Made by a program: the position numbers and the translations under genes
Shown: one piece after another, positions 59,857 through 64,000 of the stretch
Position numbering within the stretch: position 1 is the stretch's first letter
Layout of the letters: each line of letters starts with the position of its first letter
Source of the DNA: an uncultured Sphingomonadales bacterium
GTDB lineage: Bacteria; Pseudomonadota; Alphaproteobacteria; Sphingomonadales; Rhodothalassiaceae
Assembly: GCA_947499155.1 (NCBI GenBank)
Contig: CANMND010000002.1
Span: 248,001-312,000, forward strand
Direction of reading: 5' to 3'
DNA: 64,000 nucleotides
Notes under the pieces: model-generated
Databases searched by the model: none
What the model was told of the DNA's origin: nothing
Seen by the model: only the letters and a program-made list of their open reading frames with translations

Positions 59857-61060
59857 GTGCAGCGTTCTTCCGATCAAATATAAGGTCTTCCAAAATTTTC
59901 AGGTTTGCATCCCAGCTATATTGATCGACGATCAGTTGTCTGGCCGACTTGTCCACGACTATCTCCTGTGAGAGGACAGAAATGGAGTGCTTGACAAGGC
60001 CTTGGGCATCATCGGCGATCAATGGCTTGAATTTGCCAGTTAACTCAATGCCAACCATCGCTGCACTGGTCGCGATAATCCGCTTTTCCATGGCCATGGC
60101 CTCAAGCGCCTTGTTTTGGATCCCACGGGCAAGCTGCAAGGGCAGGCAAACGGCCCAGGCGTGCTTTACATAGGGCCTGACATCATCGACACTGCCCGTC
60201 ACCACAACGCCCGGCGTCTCAGCCAGTTTTCGGACAGCTGCGGTTGGTGCCATGCCTACGATATAAAAAGTCGCATCAGGATGTGCCTTTCGGACTTGTG
60301 GCAAAACCTCGGACACATACCATTCTGCTGCCTGAATATTGGGCCAGTAATTCATGGCGCCCACAAACACCAAAGCCTTTTCATCATCCTTGAAAGGTGT
60401 GGGCAAGTCATGGGCAGGGTTGAAAAAGTCGATATCAACCCCTTGCGTACGATATGTGATTTTTTCTGCAGCTTCGGGACACAGGCTTTTAAACAGGTCT
60501 GCTTCATCTTTCGACACAAACACACTGCTATCAAAGCTCTGGGCCATACGGCGTTCATAGGCAAGGAGCCGTCGGGCTTCATGCCGGTAGATCAGGCTGA
60601 ACGGCCAGGATTTATCCTTGGCATAGACACGGAATTTCTCAGAATCCACGTCTTCGGCATCGAAAATGGTGCGCATGCCTTCAGGTGTTTTTCCATAGAT
60701 GAACTGCCCGGTTGCGGCGCTGAACATCAAGACGGCGTCGGGCTTTACATCTGTTAAAATCCGGTCAACCCACTGCTGAAGGCGTCTGTTTCTGTACCAT
60801 CCAATGGACAACGGCAGATTCTTCAGCAGGCCCAGTAACGCACCCATGGCACCGATCCGGCCATTGAGGCGTTGGGCACAGACCTCTTTGCAATAGTCGT
60901 CAAGCTTTGGCAAATACTGCCAGTCATCCTCATTATCGATAAAGGTACCCAGATATATGTCATTCTTCTGTGACAGAAAGCGCATCATGTTAAATGATGA
61001 AATCTTGTCGCCCTTGTTGGGTGGATAAGGAATGCGGTGCGTCAAAAACAGAAGTTTCAT
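59846..61060 (-). CDS. TIGR03087-like PEP-CTERM/XrtA-system-associated glycosyltransferase
   Basis: MKLLFLTHRIPYPPNKGDKISSFNMMRFLSQKNDIYLGTFIDNEDDWQYLPKLDDYC; ALVFVGAMNYWPNIQAAEWYVSEVLPQVRKAHPDATFYIVG. Confidence 0.88.
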   Translation of the reverse strand: MKLLFLTHRIPYPPNKGDKISSFNMMRFLSQKNDIYLGTFIDNEDDWQYLPKLDDYCKEVCAQRLNGRIGAMGALLGLLKNLPLSIGWYRNRRLQQWVDRILTDVKPDAVLMFSAATGQFIYGKTPEGMRTIFDAEDVDSEKFRVYAKDKSWPFSLIYRHEARRLLAYERRMAQSFDSSVFVSKDEADLFKSLCPEAAEKITYRTQGVDIDFFNPAHDLPTPFKDDEKALVFVGAMNYWPNIQAAEWYVSEVLPQVRKAHPDATFYIVGMAPTAAVRKLAETPGVVVTGSVDDVRPYVKHAWAVCLPLQLARGIQNKALEAMAMEKRIIATSAAMVGIELTGKFKPLIADDAQGLVKHSISVLSQEIVVDKSARQLIVDQYSWDANLKILEDLIFDRKNAAPKA

Positions 61061-61220
61061 AAAGTCCTGCGATAAGGGATAAGAAGCGTAAGCTTGTCTG
61101 GATATGTGCCACCATCATCCGCTAAAAGCGTTCGTCAGATAAGAAGCACATCATGTAAAGGTACTATGCACAAGGTGGCTGTGATATCAATCATGTAACC
61201 AGATACGGGGGCGCATTTTC

Positions 61221-62453
61221 ATGCAGGCAGTTATTCTGATCGGCGGTCTAGGGACACGCCTTGGATCATTGGTTGAAGAGACGCCCAAGCCCCTGTTGCC
61301 CGTGGCTGGCAGGCCCTTTCTTGACCATCTGTTACAGGGTCTGTCACGCCATGGTGTAACAGATATTGTTCTGCTGGCTGGCTATAAGGCACAAGTCGTT
61401 GAAAAACTTTATGGGCCAGATAGTGACGCGGCAGCCCGTCTGGGGCTTTCCATCCGCGTACTGGTAGAAGAAACTCCCTTGGGTACCGGTGGCGCACTTC
61501 TGGCTGCACAAGAAGAACTGGCGGATAATTTCTTTTTATTGAATGGTGATTCACTGTTTGATTTCAACTATCTGGACCTGACAGTTACCTTAACGGATAA
61601 AGGTAAACCTGCTCTTGCTACCATTGCCTTGCGTTATGTTGAGGATGCACGGCGCTATGGCCTTGTAGTGGTCAATGGATCACATCACGTGACCGGATTT
61701 CGGGAAAAGCCAAAGACACCTCAAAGCGGTCTGGTCAATACCGGGGTCTATTGGATGAGCCGAGCCATACTGGACTGGATTCCGAAAGGAAAGGCGTCAT
61801 TGGAAAAAGATGTCTTTCCTAAAATCGCTGAACAAAAGCGTCTATTGGCCAAGTCCTATGATGGATTTTTCATTGATATTGGTATCCCCGAAGATCTGGC
61901 CCGAGCAGATCAGACTTTGTCACAGGCACTCACACGGCCAGCGGTTTTTTTCGACCGGGACAACACACTTATTGTGGACCACGGTTATACCTATAAGCCT
62001 CAAGATCTGGTCTGGGTCGATGGCGTGCCAGAGATGATCCGCAGGCTTAATGATAATGGGGTCTTTGTCTTTGTCGTGACTAATCAGGCCGGGGTTGCAA
62101 AGGGGCATTATGATGAGGCGGCAATTAATCATTTTCATGCGCATATGAATGTTGAGCTGCGGGAAATTGGCGCCCATATCGATGATTTCCGTTATTGCCC
62201 ACATCATGAAGAAGGAATAGTCGCGGCTTATAAAAAAGCCTGTAATTGGCGCAAGCCGGGATCTGGTATGCTGGACGACCTGCTGGCGCACTGGCCGGTA
62301 CTCCCATCCAAAAGCCTGATGCTGGGAGACCAGGACAGCGACACCAGAGCCGGGGAAGCAGCAGGCATTCCGTCGCAACAGGTATCTGAAGGTCGGGTTA
62401 CTGAAATTGTTGATGCCTGGCTTTATGAGTCTTCAATTGGCGAGAACGAATGA
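61221..62453 (+). CDS. nucleotidyltransferase fused to HAD-IIIA phosphatase (HddC-GmhB-like arrangement)
   Basis: N-term MQAVILIGGLGTRLGSLVEETPKPLLPVAGRPFLDHLL; C-term AVFFDRDNTLIVDHGYTYKPQDLVWVDGVPEMIRRLNDNGVFVFVVTNQAGVAKGHYDE. Confidence 0.9.
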   Translation: MQAVILIGGLGTRLGSLVEETPKPLLPVAGRPFLDHLLQGLSRHGVTDIVLLAGYKAQVVEKLYGPDSDAAARLGLSIRVLVEETPLGTGGALLAAQEELADNFFLLNGDSLFDFNYLDLTVTLTDKGKPALATIALRYVEDARRYGLVVVNGSHHVTGFREKPKTPQSGLVNTGVYWMSRAILDWIPKGKASLEKDVFPKIAEQKRLLAKSYDGFFIDIGIPEDLARADQTLSQALTRPAVFFDRDNTLIVDHGYTYKPQDLVWVDGVPEMIRRLNDNGVFVFVVTNQAGVAKGHYDEAAINHFHAHMNVELREIGAHIDDFRYCPHHEEGIVAAYKKACNWRKPGSGMLDDLLAHWPVLPSKSLMLGDQDSDTRAGEAAGIPSQQVSEGRVTEIVDAWLYESSIGENE

Positions 62454-63427
62454 TGCATGGGAATTACCAAGGCCCCATATTAAGCGTGATCATCGATACG
62501 GAAGAAGAATTCGACTGGGATGGCCCGTTTTCACGTGACGCCCGGTCGGTCACCAGTATTGCAGCACAAGATCAGGCCCAGGCTATTTTTAAGCGCTACG
62601 GCATTGTTCCTACCTATGTCATCGATTATCCCGTTGCGACAGACGGGGCAGCGGTGGAGCGTCTGAAAGACTACCAGGACAAGGGAGAAGTCCTTATCGG
62701 TGCCCATCTCCATCCTTGGGTATCCCCCCCCCATGAAGAAGATGTGTGCCGAAAAAACAGCTATCCCGGCAATCTCCCGCCAGACCTGGAGTTTCGCAAG
62801 CTTGAAGTCCTGACCGGCGTCATAGAGAAAAATTTCGGGGTCCGACCGACGGTCTATAAGGCAGGGCGCTATGGTATCGGACCGGAGACAGGAAAGAATC
62901 TTGCAAGGCTGGGCTATCTGGTCGACACAAGTATCGTCCCCTATACGGATTTTAGTGCTGATCATGGCCCTGATTTCAGTTCAGAGACACCGGATCTGCG
63001 ACCCTTTCAGGGCGAGGCGGATATCCTTGCATTACCCCTTTCAAACGCATTTGCCGGTTTGTTGCGCCCTTATGGATCATGGCTTTATCCACTGATACAA
63101 AAGCCCCTTCTTCGTACCATGCGAGTGCCTGGAATCTGCGCACGGCTGGGCGTCCTTGAACGCATCCGCCTCAGTCCTGAGGGGCAGGGCGCGTCTGATC
63201 ATATACGTCTGGTTCGGGCCATGCATCATGATGGCTACAGAATTTTTTCCTACACATATCACAGCCCATCCCTGGCACCGGGACACACGCCTTATGTCCA
63301 AACAAAGCAGGATCTTAGTCGCTTTCTTCAGGACATGGATAATTTCTTTGATTTCTTTTTCAATGAATTAGGCGGCAAAGCTCAGACGCCGCTTCAGATA
63401 CGTGAAGCATGGCTTAGCCATTTGTGA
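62450..63427 (+). CDS. polysaccharide deacetylase-like (WalW-type) protein
   Basis: LSVIIDTEEEFDWDGPFSRDARSVTSIA; GAHLHPWVSPP; VYKAGRYGIGPETGKNLARLGYLVDTSIVPYTDF; ATGA overlap with the preceding gene. Confidence 0.82.
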   Translation: MMHGNYQGPILSVIIDTEEEFDWDGPFSRDARSVTSIAAQDQAQAIFKRYGIVPTYVIDYPVATDGAAVERLKDYQDKGEVLIGAHLHPWVSPPHEEDVCRKNSYPGNLPPDLEFRKLEVLTGVIEKNFGVRPTVYKAGRYGIGPETGKNLARLGYLVDTSIVPYTDFSADHGPDFSSETPDLRPFQGEADILALPLSNAFAGLLRPYGSWLYPLIQKPLLRTMRVPGICARLGVLERIRLSPEGQGASDHIRLVRAMHHDGYRIFSYTYHSPSLAPGHTPYVQTKQDLSRFLQDMDNFFDFFFNELGGKAQTPLQIREAWLSHL

Positions 63428-63547
63428 AATCCTCACTAGTATATATTATAGTCTTTTGGAAAGGTATGGTACTATCGTAAAATATTAGACGTACAGATCA
63501 TTAAGGTTGTTTTTGATTTTTTATCTTCACATTCCAATGGTCAGCCA

Positions 63548-64000
63548 ATGAAACAAGTCAGTGGAAGCCAACCGGAAACACCTGTAAACGCGCCAGATCA
63601 CTCCAACAATCCGGCTTTTGTCGTCTATTACAGTCAGGAAGATATAGCCGCACGGCGTAAGGCTCACTTTACTAGAATATACGATGCACTGACCGTTTTT
63701 CGGGCTGATATGCCAGGCCAGACACTTAATGTTCTCGATATCGGTGGCGGAGCAGGAGATGCCGCCATGGTGTGGGCGAGGGCAGGTCATCGTACGGTCT
63801 GTGTCGATATCAGTAGTGATCTTATTGCCGTCGGGACCAGTCGGTCAGAAGAGCAGAATCTTGATATTGATTTTCGCGTAGGGTCGGCCACCGACCTCCC
63901 GGTCGATGATGAAAGCTGCGATGTTGTGCTGCTACCGGAACTGCTTGAGCATGTTGCAGACTGGCAGACCTGTCTGGATGAAGTAGGGCGCGTTTTAAAA
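63548..64000 (+). CDS. class I SAM-dependent methyltransferase (partial, runs off window)
   Basis: ATG at 63548 open to window end: MKQVSGSQPETPVNAPDHSNNPAFVVYYSQEDIAARRKAHF...LNVLDIGGGAGDAAMVWARAGHRTVCVDIS...LPELLEHVADWQTCLDEVGRVLK; absent from the ORF track. Confidence 0.85.
   Translation, partial: MKQVSGSQPETPVNAPDHSNNPAFVVYYSQEDIAARRKAHFTRIYDALTVFRADMPGQTLNVLDIGGGAGDAAMVWARAGHRTVCVDISSDLIAVGTSRSEEQNLDIDFRVGSATDLPVDDESCDVVLLPELLEHVADWQTCLDEVGRVLK

Noticed and set aside
60116-60757. 213-aa plus-strand ORF
   Set aside because: Antisense to the TIGR03087-like glycosyltransferase
61077-61146. Two copies of ATAAGAAGC about 60 bp apart upstream of 61221
   Set aside because: Only 9 bp and two copies; compatible with chance
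1-64000. tRNA, rRNA, CRISPR, prophage or insertion sequence
   Set aside because: Intergenic gaps were read on both strands; no tRNA-like cloverleaf, repeat-spacer pattern or transposase/integrase seen, though a dedicated tool scan was not possible

Overview
This 64 kb chromosomal window looks alphaproteobacterial, inferred from gene content and gene order: lptD-surA-pdxA-rsmA beside pepA, ATP12 chaperone, DUF4170, glnE-bcp-DUF455, tyrS/anmK. It is densely coding, and I found no rRNA, tRNA, CRISPR array, transposase or prophage.

Main blocks:
(1) Thiolase, then a MarR regulator divergent from a Phe/Tyr catabolic operon (hppD-hmgA-fah-phhA).
(2) Housekeeping genes: yicC, gmk, ABC-F ATPase, yaaA, PLP sulfur enzyme, DUF885, ATP12, HAD, rsmA-pdxA-surA-lptD, pepA.
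(3) Transport and redox genes: mlaC-like, AGCS symporter with an unusual N-terminal insertion, exported methyltransferase-like protein, AhpD-like, AraC, YghU-like GST.
(4) An arsenic/phosphate region at about 32.5-45.0 kb on the minus strand: pstSCAB, arsC, arsM, peroxiredoxin-like, DUF3047, DoxX-like, a PEP-CTERM protein, two arsenosugar-type glycosyltransferases (TIGR04282/TIGR04283-like), DUF547 and a TVP38-flavin oxidoreductase fusion.
(5) A receiver-like / HD-GYP / NrtS / sigma-factor operon.
(6) A bactofilin-M23 peptidase pair, then DUF455, bcp, glnE, a large AsmA/DUF3971-like protein, tyrS and anmK.
(7) The start of an exopolysaccharide/exosortase-type locus running off the right edge.

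The most noteworthy signals are the arsenic cluster, which has no visible ArsS, ArsR or efflux pump, and a strong sigma-54 (-24/-12) promoter match in front of the PEP-CTERM gene inside it. Also notable are a triple-half-site operator between the MarR gene and hppD, a pair of mutually exclusive hairpins plus a long palindrome upstream of the DoxX-ArsM-Pst operon, and a C9 tract in a polysaccharide gene. All family assignments come from reading the translations. No database search was run.
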